From: Pseudomonadota bacterium
Lineage (GTDB): Bacteria; Pseudomonadota; Gammaproteobacteria; Steroidobacterales; Steroidobacteraceae
DNA length: 64,000 nucleotides
Assembly (NCBI GenBank): GCA_023433705.1
Contig: JAEYUC010000046.1
Location: 25,797 to 89,796 of the forward strand
Reading direction: 5' to 3'
Under the pieces are notes generated by a model. That model saw only the letters and a list, made by a program, of their open reading frames with translations, searched no databases and was not told where the DNA came from. Shown one piece after another: positions 1 to 7,257 of the stretch. Numbering within the stretch: position 1 is the first letter of the stretch; each line of letters begins with the position of its first letter. A program made the position numbers and the translations under genes.

Positions 1-7
1 CGCGCGA

Positions 8-754
8 ATGAAATTCCGCGTCGTCATTCCCGCGCGCTTCGATTCCTCGCGGTTGCCCGGAAAGGTGCTGTTGCCATTGGCCGGCAAGCCGATGATCCAG
101 TGGGTACACGAGCGGGCGCGCGACGCGCAGGCCGCGGAAGTCGTGATCGCGACCGACGACGAACGCATCGCGAACGCGGCGCGCGGCTTCGGCGCCGAAG
201 TCGCGATGACCGCGCGCACGCACCTGTCGGGAACGGATCGCATCGCGGAAGTGGCCGCGGCCCGCGGCTGGCGCGACGGCGACATAGTCGTGAACGTGCA
301 GGGCGACGAGCCGCTGATTCCGCCCGTGATCATCGATCAGGTCGCATCGCTGCTCGAGAAACATGCGCAGGCGGACATCGCGACGCTCGCGGCGAAGTTC
401 GGCGCGTTCACCGAGTTCAACGATCCTAACAACGTAAAGGTGGCCTGCGACGCGGGCGGCCGCGCGCTGTATTTCTCGCGCGCGCCGATCCCGTGGAATC
501 GCGACGCGGCGCAGACGTTGACGGACGCCTGCCTGCGGCACATCGGCATCTATGCCTACCGGGTCGCGGCGCTGCGCAAGCTCGCGGGTCTGCCGCCGGG
601 ACGGCTCGAGCAGATCGAGAAGCTCGAGCAATTGCGCGCGCTGGAAAATGGAATGGAGATCCGGGTCGAGCTGGCGGCCGAACGGCCGCTCGCGGACGTC
701 AATACCGCCGCCGATCTCGAGCGCGCGGAACGTGCGCTGACCTTGCGTCCGTGA
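8..754 (+). CDS. kdsB: 3-deoxy-manno-octulosonate cytidylyltransferase (CMP-Kdo synthetase)
   Basis: KdsB activates Kdo with CTP to give CMP-Kdo, the donor for the inner core of lipopolysaccharide; it is cytosolic. The 248 residues match the usual family length. The nucleotide-binding start IPARFDSSRLPGK is at residues 7-19, HLSGTDR at 72-78 and the metal-binding VQGDEP around 97-102. YFSRAPIPW and HIGIYAYR follow at about 155 and 178. The ATG at 8 gives the canonical N terminus MKFRVVIPAR, but only 7 bases lie upstream, so promoter and preceding gene cannot be judged. In Pseudomonas kdsB is followed by a low-molecular-weight phosphatase and rne. Here about 6 kb of other genes sits between kdsB and the phosphatase. 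Confidence 0.96.
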   Translation: MKFRVVIPARFDSSRLPGKVLLPLAGKPMIQWVHERARDAQAAEVVIATDDERIANAARGFGAEVAMTARTHLSGTDRIAEVAAARGWRDGDIVVNVQGDEPLIPPVIIDQVASLLEKHAQADIATLAAKFGAFTEFNDPNNVKVACDAGGRALYFSRAPIPWNRDAAQTLTDACLRHIGIYAYRVAALRKLAGLPPGRLEQIEKLEQLRALENGMEIRVELAAERPLADVNTAADLERAERALTLRP

Positions 755-765
755 GCGCGGTGAAC

Positions 766-1587
766 ATGATCAAGCGCGCGACGATCACGGCGCTCAACAC
801 GTATCCGGTGAAGTCCTGCCGCGGCATTCCGCTCACGAGCGCGCGCATCGACGCGACGGGCCTCGCGGACGACCGGCACTGGATGCTCGTGCGACCCAAC
901 GGACGTTTCGTCACGCAGCGCGAACTACCGCGCCTGGCGCTCATCGCGACCTCGGTCGACGAGTCGGCACTGACGCTCCGCGCGCCCGGCACGGCGCCGC
1001 TCGTCGTGGCGCGCGACGCCGGCGACGCCGCGCGGGAAATAACCGTGTGGAAATTCACCGGCCGCGGGATCGACTGCGGCGATGCCGCGGCGCGCTGGTG
1101 TTCGGAGTTTCTCGAGACGCCGTTGCGGCTGGTGCGGTTCGATCCGGACATGCCGCGCGAATGCAGCCCGGAGTGGACGAAGGACACGCGGGCCATCACC
1201 GAATTCAGCGACGGATATCCGATCCTCGTGATCTCGCGCGCGTCGCTCGCCGATCTGAACTCGCGCCTGCCGAAGGCGCTGCCGATGGAGCGCTTCCGCC
1301 CGAACATCGTCATCGACGGCGTCGACGCCTACGACGAGGACCGGATCCACGAGCTGCGCACCGAGGGCATCGCATTGCGCATCGTGAAGCCGTGCGCGCG
1401 CTGCGCGATCACGACCACCGATCAGCAGACCGGCGAACGCGATGGCGAAGAACCGCTGGCTACCCTCAAGAAATACCGCTTCGACGCCACACTTCGCGGC
1501 GTCCTGTTCGGCCAGAACGTGATCCCCGCCCAAGGCATCGGCGCGACATTACGTGTCGGCCAGGAGCTCGATGTCGTCTGGAAGTAA
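766..1587 (+). CDS. MOSC domain protein (YcbX-like, without ferredoxin domain)
   Basis: The protein has an N-terminal MOSC beta-barrel (ITALNTYPVKSCRGI near residue 5) and a C-terminal MOSC sulfurase-type domain with KPCARCAITTTDQQTG. YcbX/MOSC proteins handle molybdenum-cofactor sulfur or reduce N-hydroxylated compounds. The conserved cysteines in KPCARC are the expected cofactor site. At about 273 residues it lacks the C-terminal 2Fe-2S ferredoxin domain of E. coli YcbX, so it must rely on a separate electron donor if it is a reductase (inference). I chose the ATG at 766; an in-frame GTG at 751 would overlap the kdsB stop by 4 nt and suggests translational coupling with kdsB. The exact substrate is unknown. 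Confidence 0.85.
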   Translation: MIKRATITALNTYPVKSCRGIPLTSARIDATGLADDRHWMLVRPNGRFVTQRELPRLALIATSVDESALTLRAPGTAPLVVARDAGDAAREITVWKFTGRGIDCGDAAARWCSEFLETPLRLVRFDPDMPRECSPEWTKDTRAITEFSDGYPILVISRASLADLNSRLPKALPMERFRPNIVIDGVDAYDEDRIHELRTEGIALRIVKPCARCAITTTDQQTGERDGEEPLATLKKYRFDATLRGVLFGQNVIPAQGIGATLRVGQELDVVWK

Positions 1588-1590
1588 GAG

Positions 1591-1685
1591 GGTGCCTGGC
1601 ACGGAAAATCCGGGATAAGCGGAGATGCCTGTGAGCGATGTTCGAATGTGGCGCCGCTTATCCCGGATTTTCCGTGCCAGGCACC
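1591..1685. repeat. REP-like perfect 32-bp inverted repeat
   Basis: Arm 1591-1622 (beginning GGTGCCTGGCACGG) is the exact reverse complement of 1654-1685, with a 31-nt spacer. It lies between the ends of two convergent genes, 3 nt after the MOSC stop and 4 nt before the stop of the GGDEF gene. It could form a long stem in either transcript and may end both. The core GTGCCTGGCAC resembles REP/REPIN elements mobilised by REP-associated tyrosine transposases (family inference). No such transposase is in the window. Confidence 0.85.
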
Positions 1686-1689
1686 GTCT

Positions 1690-3627
1690 TCAACGTTGTC
1701 GGGTGCCACCCATGGCAGTCATCGTCCCATGCCGGGCCGAGTTGTAGATCTCGACACGATCGCGCCCTTGGGTCTTGGCTACGTACAACGCGATATCGGC
1801 GCGGCGCGCGACCTGGTCGAACAGCACATCGCCCGGTTCGTAGCTCGCGAGGCCGAGGCTCAGCGTGACGGTGACGTCGTGATCCTCGACCTTCATGCGC
1901 TGCGTGCGCAGCGCCGCGCGCAGCTTCTCGGATGCCTGCCGCGCCTGGTCGAGCGTGAAGTCCGGGAACAGCACCAGGAATTCTTCGCCGCCGTAGCGTC
2001 CGAACACCTCGTTGCCTTGCAACGAGCTGCGCAGCACCGCCGCGAACCGCTGCAGGATCTGGTCGCCGACCGCATGCCCGAAGCGGTCGTTTATCGACTT
2101 GAAGTGATCGAGATCGATGAGCCCGATGATCAGGGTGCCTTTCGCCTCGCGCGCGCGTGACAGGAACTCGACCGCCTTGCGCACGATCGCGCGGCGGTTG
2201 AGCAACCCGGTGAGCTCGTCACGTTCGGCGAGCCGGATCAGCTCGGCGCGATGGCGGCGGTTGGACCACAGCGCATAACCGAGTACGAACGCCGTGACGA
2301 GACCGGCGAGTCCCGCGAGCGCGATGAGCTGCGTCGTACGCTGCTGGCTCGTGAGCCGTTCCTCGGCGAGCCGCTTGTCCTTCTCGAGCAGCGCGATCTT
2401 CTGCTTCTCCTGGTCGCTCTCGAACTGCACGCGCAGCTGCGCGACTTCGCGGATGCGGTCGAGCGTGCCCTGTTCGCGCACGCGCCGCAGGTATTCGCCC
2501 TGGTCCGTGAACGCGGCGGGGTAGTTGCCGACGGCCGCATGCGCGCGCGAGCGCAGCTCGTACAGCTCGGCGATGTCGTCCGCCGGCTGGGCGCCGCCCG
2601 GCGCGATCGCGCGGTTGAACTGCTCGACGGCTTCCTTCGAATGGCCGAGCGCGAGATTCAGTCGCCCCCGCAGCGCCGCGAGCGTACGGTAATCGTTGTC
2701 GTCCATGCCGCTGGTCTGGCTCAGCGTCAGTTCGGCGCGATCGCACCAGCGCGCGGCCTCTGCGAGCGCATTGCGCTGGATCTGCACGCCGCACATTCGA
2801 AGTTGCGACAGGCCCGTGCCCACGCGATCGCCGATGGTTTCGTGAAGTCGCAGCGCCTCGGTCGCGGCCATGTTGGCTTCGTCGAGACGGCCCGCGGCGG
2901 TCAGGATGGCGGCGCGCCGGTCGAGTGCGGTCGCGAGTCGGATCTGCGCGTTCTGTTCGCGGAAGAACGCGATGGTTTCGTCTGCCAGCGCGAGCGCCTG
3001 CGGGTAGTCGCGCACCGAGAACTGCGCCATCGACAGCCGACCCGCGGCGACCATGGCTTCCTCGCGCGATGCGACCCGGCGTAGCAGCGCGTACCCGCGC
3101 AGCAGGTCGTCGAGGGCCTGATCGGCATTACCGTCGCGAAAGTTGAGCCAGCCGCGATCGCGCAGCACGCAACCCAGGGCCAGCGGCCGGTCCCGGACCG
3201 CGTCGGCCACGCGCGTGAGCTCGACGATCGCGGCGTCGATGCCGCCCACGTTGGTGCTGACCAGCGCGCGCACCGTGCGCATGCGCACCGCGAGATCCGA
3301 CATGTCCCCGGCGGGCAGCAGCGCGAGGCCGGCATCCGCATGGGTTATGGACTGGCGACTGAAGCCGAGCTGGCGGGCGGCGTCGGCGGCGATCGCATGG
3401 AGAGCCGCGCGGCGCGTGGCCGGCATGTCGGCCGTGGTCGAGATGGTGTTGGCGAGCTGGGGCAGGGCCGATGCCGGATCGCGGAATGCCTGTTCTTCCA
3501 GCGCCGCGAGCTCGCCGGTCTGCGCGCCGATGCAGGCCGCGCGCGCCACCGGCGCGAGCAGCACGCACGAAAGCGCCGTCAGAACGACGGCGCGCGATGA
3601 ACGATAACGGATGGTGGGTCCGTGCAC
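1690..3627 (-). CDS. Membrane TPR-GGDEF diguanylate cyclase
   Basis: It is predicted to make cyclic di-GMP in response to a periplasmic signal. From the GTG at 3627 it has 645 residues. A signal peptide (RYRSSRAVVLTALSCVLLAPVARA) is followed by a long helical TPR-like periplasmic region, one membrane segment at about 434-454 (LIALAGLAGLVTAFVLGYALW) and a cytoplasmic GGDEF domain. That domain has DLDHFKSIND and an intact GGEEF at 546-550, so it should be active. The position of the inhibitory I-site RxxD upstream of GGEEF reads QGNE, so classical product inhibition is probably absent. The open frame extends 42 codons upstream, but those codons are basic and sit before the signal peptide, so I excluded them. 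It converges on the MOSC gene across the palindrome. Confidence 0.88.
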   Translation of the reverse strand: MHGPTIRYRSSRAVVLTALSCVLLAPVARAACIGAQTGELAALEEQAFRDPASALPQLANTISTTADMPATRRAALHAIAADAARQLGFSRQSITHADAGLALLPAGDMSDLAVRMRTVRALVSTNVGGIDAAIVELTRVADAVRDRPLALGCVLRDRGWLNFRDGNADQALDDLLRGYALLRRVASREEAMVAAGRLSMAQFSVRDYPQALALADETIAFFREQNAQIRLATALDRRAAILTAAGRLDEANMAATEALRLHETIGDRVGTGLSQLRMCGVQIQRNALAEAARWCDRAELTLSQTSGMDDNDYRTLAALRGRLNLALGHSKEAVEQFNRAIAPGGAQPADDIAELYELRSRAHAAVGNYPAAFTDQGEYLRRVREQGTLDRIREVAQLRVQFESDQEKQKIALLEKDKRLAEERLTSQQRTTQLIALAGLAGLVTAFVLGYALWSNRRHRAELIRLAERDELTGLLNRRAIVRKAVEFLSRAREAKGTLIIGLIDLDHFKSINDRFGHAVGDQILQRFAAVLRSSLQGNEVFGRYGGEEFLVLFPDFTLDQARQASEKLRAALRTQRMKVEDHDVTVTLSLGLASYEPGDVLFDQVARRADIALYVAKTQGRDRVEIYNSARHGTMTAMGGTRQR

Positions 3628-3661
3628 GGCGCGTAGTTTACGCGTCCGCGCTGCAGTGCAC

Positions 3662-4306
3662 TCACTGCTGTTTGACCGAATCCAGTTTTCTTGACGGCGT
3701 CGAACCTTCCAGCGGAATGGTGAAGAAGCCGAACCCCGTTCCCTCGGCGGCATTCATGGTCACGAGGACGCGGATCTCCCTGGCCGACTCGGCCGCACGT
3801 GTAACGGCGTATTGCCGTCTGATGACGTCCCGATTCCCGAGTTTCTGGACACTGGCGGGCCCGGCCGCGACGGTCAGTCCGGCCTTCTCGGGAAGGCTGA
3901 CCTGCATCGGTGCGCCAGCGATGCGCGGCACCACCGCCACGTGAAGCGTGGCCGACTGGCCCGGCGCGATCGGCCCGTCGATCTGGTAACGGACATCGGC
4001 GGCGACGCTGATCTTGGCGCTGGGACGGGCCAGCGGCATGGAGTTCAGGTCGGGCTCGGTCGAGGCCGCGGGTGGATCCTGTGGGGGAGGCATCGTCGAA
4101 GGATCGCTCGGTTGCGACGGTGCCGGGGTCGCTTCCTCGGTGGGGGCCGCGTCCGGAGCCTGGTCGGGAGCCTGCCCGGCGGCTTCTTTCGCCGGCGCCG
4201 TCGCGGGTTCGGCGGGCGGTGTCGATTTCGCGCAGGCATACAGGGTGAGCGCCATCAATGCCATGCCAGCCGCGCTTCGAAGGGAAAGTGAATTCGCCAT
4301 GGTCAT
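3662..4306 (-). CDS. Proline/alanine-rich lipoprotein, function unknown
   Basis: A lipoprotein of about 214 residues. The hydrophobic N terminus ends in a lipobox (LTLYAC, Cys near residue 25), followed by a low-complexity Pro/Ala/Glu linker to about residue 90. A compact C-terminal beta-rich domain of unknown family follows. An ATG at 4300 has better spacing from the GAGG at 4311-4316 (complement) than the ATG at 4306, so the true start may be two codons later. It begins 5 nt after the stop of the metallopeptidase lipoprotein gene, so the two are probably co-transcribed and both anchored in the envelope. No function is assigned. Confidence 0.8.
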   Translation of the reverse strand: MTMANSLSLRSAAGMALMALTLYACAKSTPPAEPATAPAKEAAGQAPDQAPDAAPTEEATPAPSQPSDPSTMPPPQDPPAASTEPDLNSMPLARPSAKISVAADVRYQIDGPIAPGQSATLHVAVVPRIAGAPMQVSLPEKAGLTVAAGPASVQKLGNRDVIRRQYAVTRAAESAREIRVLVTMNAAEGTGFGFFTIPLEGSTPSRKLDSVKQQ

Positions 4307-4310
4307 GACC

Positions 4311-6581
4311 TCAATTGATCGTCACGGTGAGGTTGTAGTCGCCCGGCGTGCCCTGGTCTCCGCAACCATTGGCGCAGTCGTAGACGTCGATGATGTAGGT
4401 GCCATTCTGGGTCGCCATGAAATTCTGCACTTCGGGAGTGGTTGCGCTGCCGTTGGGACTGAATGCGGTGACAACCGCGACTCCATTCCGGTACACCACG
4501 AAATCGGTGTCGACGGGCGAAATGGTGTTCGACGAGTACGCTCTTATCTCGATGTTGCGCGGCGCGTCCGACACGTTGAAACGGATGAAGCGCCGGTTTC
4601 CGAGAGCATTGAAAGTGCCTGCGGCATCCGTGCTGAACAGGATGCGTTGCTGGCCAATGGTCATCGTTTCGTAGATAGGCAGAACCGCGGAGTCCGGTAC
4701 CGAAAGGGGAACCAGGTTTTGCCCGGTGGCGAAGGCATCGACGACCGTGTTGACGTTTTGCGCCAGCAGTAGTTGGTTGATCGCAGTCGCGTCGCCGGGG
4801 CGATTGTCTTTCAGGGCCGCGATGAACGAGAAGATGCTCGTCATCGCGGGAGTCGTGCGCTGCTCGTTGACCAGCACGTTCCAGAGCGGCGCGAAGCCGA
4901 GCGACAGCGTATCCGCGCCATCCGCGACCGGATCGTACAGATCCCACAGGATCGACCACACCGAGGATTCGCTGCAGAAACACCCGTAGTCTTCCTGCGG
5001 CGCACCGGCCGGGTTGGTCGGTGGATTGGTCTCCACATTGAATGTGCTCGATACCCGAGAGGTGCCGCTCACGTACGAATCGCGCGCCACTGGATCGTTC
5101 AACACGATGGCCGCGAACGCGTAGCCGAATCCCTCGCCGAAGGCGACGCGGATGTCGAGCTTGTCGCCGCGGCCATGCGGCCCACCGATGTTGTCGGCGC
5201 GCGAGAAGCTGTCTTCGACGTAGTGGCCGAATTCGTGCGCGATGACGTGCTGGTCGAACTCGTCGGTGTCTTCGTCGACGTCGGCCGACAAGGTGATGAC
5301 TCCGGGTGGTCCCGATTCGAAATACGTTTCGCCGCCCGGATTGTCCGGCGCCCAGTCGAGGACGAGCGCCGGGAAATCCGTGTTGGGTGCGACGGACAAC
5401 ACGGTCTGCACGCCCCGGTAGACCGTGTCGAGGATCGCGAACGGCGCAGATGCGCGCGTGCCGGTGACCGTGCCGCTCGCGTTGAAGCCCGACAGGATCG
5501 CCAGGTCGTGCGCTCCGGCGGTATTCGAGTTGAACGGCGAGGCGTCGGTGAATACGTAAGGCTCGGGATCCAGCCGCGGGACGTCATCGTCGTCCTTGAC
5601 GTCCATCACGCTGAAATCCCAGCGCGGCAACGAGGATGAGGCGTCCCGGAGCATCTGGGCCACTGCCTGGATCCGGATGCTGGAATTCGCCGGCACCGAC
5701 AGCGCATAGACGCCGTTCTCGTTGGTCGTTCCGGTCGCGAGCACGTTGTCGGTCGTGCCGTCGATCGCGCGCACGACGATGACGCGCGCCGGATGCATCG
5801 TCTGGTTGCCGTAGTTCAGGCCGGAATTGATGTTCGTGGCGAACTCGACGCGCTGATAACGAATCGTGCCCGTGACCGTGACATTGCCGCCGCCGGGCGG
5901 GTTCACGATGACCGTGACCGTGGACGCCGGACTGGTCGCGCCCCGGTTATCCGTGACGACGAGCGAGAACGTGAGCGTCGCCGGCGAGGTCACCGTGGGC
6001 GCCAGGAACGTCGGCGCCGCGCTGGCCGGGTCCGACAGGGGCACGACGGGCGTACCGCCGGTCTGCGACCACGCGTAAGACGCGATGGTGCCATCCGGGT
6101 CGCTGCTCCCGGTGGCGTCCAGCTCCACCGTGTCGCCCGAGGTCACCGTCTGCGGCGTACCCGCGTTTGCCGTAGGGGGCGTGTTGTCGGCGGGGTTCAC
6201 GGTGATCGCCACCGTGGAAGGCGTGCTGCTCGCGCCGCGGTTGTCGGTCACCGTGAGCGAGAACGTGAGCGTCGCCGCATTGTCGAGGTCGGGCGCGGTG
6301 AACGTCGGCTGCGCTGTCGCCGGATTGGACAGCGTGACCGTCGGTGTGCCGCCTGTCTGTGTCCACGCGTACGTGGTGATGTTGCCGTCGGGATCGCTGC
6401 TCGCCGAACCGTCGAGTGTGACGACGGCGCCCGAAGTCACCGTCTGCGCGGCGCCCGCGTTCGCCCTGGGCGAAACATTGGCGGGTGTGACCGGACCGTC
6501 GCCGTCATCACCCCCACCACATGCGACGAGCAACAACGCGGCGAGGCCGGCCAGGATCGGTCCACGACTTATGTAGCGCAT
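4311..6581 (-). CDS. Secreted lipoprotein with two PKD-type domains and an HExxH metallopeptidase domain
   Basis: A 756-residue protein with a lipobox (LLLVAC, Cys21) followed by a Gly/Asp linker. Two tandem Ig-like PKD/REJ repeats span about 35-130 and 133-228, each with the pattern DGSASSDPDGxI...YAWxQTGGTP...TFSLxVTDNRGA. A larger region contains HEFGH at 449-453 with a following E (HYVEDSFSR), the zinc ligand and catalytic pattern of gluzincin-type peptidases. The C terminus looks like a bacterial pre-peptidase C-terminal type beta domain (TDFVVYRNGVAV...NGTYIIDVYDCANGC). I infer a surface or outer-membrane protease with adhesion modules. It is the first gene of a two-gene leftward unit with the lipoprotein at 3662. 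Confidence 0.85.
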   Translation of the reverse strand: MRYISRGPILAGLAALLLVACGGGDDGDGPVTPANVSPRANAGAAQTVTSGAVVTLDGSASSDPDGNITTYAWTQTGGTPTVTLSNPATAQPTFTAPDLDNAATLTFSLTVTDNRGASSTPSTVAITVNPADNTPPTANAGTPQTVTSGDTVELDATGSSDPDGTIASYAWSQTGGTPVVPLSDPASAAPTFLAPTVTSPATLTFSLVVTDNRGATSPASTVTVIVNPPGGGNVTVTGTIRYQRVEFATNINSGLNYGNQTMHPARVIVVRAIDGTTDNVLATGTTNENGVYALSVPANSSIRIQAVAQMLRDASSSLPRWDFSVMDVKDDDDVPRLDPEPYVFTDASPFNSNTAGAHDLAILSGFNASGTVTGTRASAPFAILDTVYRGVQTVLSVAPNTDFPALVLDWAPDNPGGETYFESGPPGVITLSADVDEDTDEFDQHVIAHEFGHYVEDSFSRADNIGGPHGRGDKLDIRVAFGEGFGYAFAAIVLNDPVARDSYVSGTSRVSSTFNVETNPPTNPAGAPQEDYGCFCSESSVWSILWDLYDPVADGADTLSLGFAPLWNVLVNEQRTTPAMTSIFSFIAALKDNRPGDATAINQLLLAQNVNTVVDAFATGQNLVPLSVPDSAVLPIYETMTIGQQRILFSTDAAGTFNALGNRRFIRFNVSDAPRNIEIRAYSSNTISPVDTDFVVYRNGVAVVTAFSPNGSATTPEVQNFMATQNGTYIIDVYDCANGCGDQGTPGDYNLTVTIN

Positions 6582-6740
6582 ACCGCTTTATACCGGCGCG
6601 CGCGAGAAGATAGGAGTAGGAATTCGTCGCGATATTGCGCCAACGGGCTTGTTTGGAGCGAAATGAGATCGTCGTCGCGTAACGCGATACCCAAAGTCAG
6701 GGTTTCCGCGACTCCGGCGAACGGGCACCATCGGACCCGC

Positions 6741-7241
6741 ATGAGAATCCTGTTTGTTTGTCTCGGAAACATCTGTCGCTCGCCGACCGCGGAGGGCGTC
6801 GTGCGGGCGATCGCCGCGCGGGAGTTCCCCGGGCTCGATCTCGAAGTGGATTCGGCCGGCACGGCGGACTACCACGTGGGCGAGCCGCCCGATCGCCGCA
6901 CCGTCGCCGCGGCGCGCAGGCGCGGTTACGAAATCGGCGGCCTGCGAGCGCGGCGCATCACGCACCAGGACCTCGCGAGTTTCGACCAGGTGCTCGCGAT
7001 GGATCGCACGAACCTCGACGAAATCGAGTCGCTGCGTCGGGCGGACGCGATCGCGCGAACGGGGCTGTTCCTCGAGTACGCGCCCGAGTGCGGTTTCGAA
7101 GAGGTGCCGGACCCGTACTTCGGTGGGGTCGAGGATTTCGAGCGGGTGCTCGACTTGTGCGAATGCGGCGCACGCGGATTGCTGCGGCGCCTGCTGGAAG
7201 AAAAAGGGCCCGCGATCCGCAAGGATCGCGGGCCCCGGTAA
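6741..7241 (+). CDS. Low-molecular-weight protein-tyrosine phosphatase
   Basis: A 166-residue cytosolic LMW-PTP. The N-terminal P-loop CLGNICRSP (C7xxxxxR13) holds the nucleophilic cysteine and arginine, and the general-acid aspartate is in VPDPYFGG near residue 122. The start at 6741 places the P-loop directly after MRILFV, as in the family. Longer in-frame extensions upstream run antisense to the metallopeptidase gene and were discarded. In Pseudomonas the orthologue sits between kdsB and rne; this synteny is kept on the rne side. The last ~12 codons (KGPAIRKDRGPR) are encoded by the hairpin that terminates rne on the other strand, so the C terminus is shaped by the terminator. Confidence 0.93.
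   Translation: MRILFVCLGNICRSPTAEGVVRAIAAREFPGLDLEVDSAGTADYHVGEPPDRRTVAAARRRGYEIGGLRARRITHQDLASFDQVLAMDRTNLDEIESLRRADAIARTGLFLEYAPECGFEEVPDPYFGGVEDFERVLDLCECGARGLLRRLLEEKGPAIRKDRGPR
7198..7235 (-). terminator. Rho-independent terminator of rne, inside the phosphatase 3' end
   Basis: A perfect 13-bp stem (7206-7218 with 7223-7235) closes a 4-nt loop. On the minus strand it is followed by TTTTTCTT (7205-7198). It lies 22 nt beyond the rne stop. On the plus strand it is coding sequence for the phosphatase, and there is no T-run on that side. Confidence 0.88.
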
Positions 7242-7257
7242 GGGCTTCGTCTACTAA

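Noticed and set aside
5793..6740. N-terminal extension of the phosphatase
   Set aside because: Antisense to the PKD-metallopeptidase gene; the P-loop must lie close to the N terminus.
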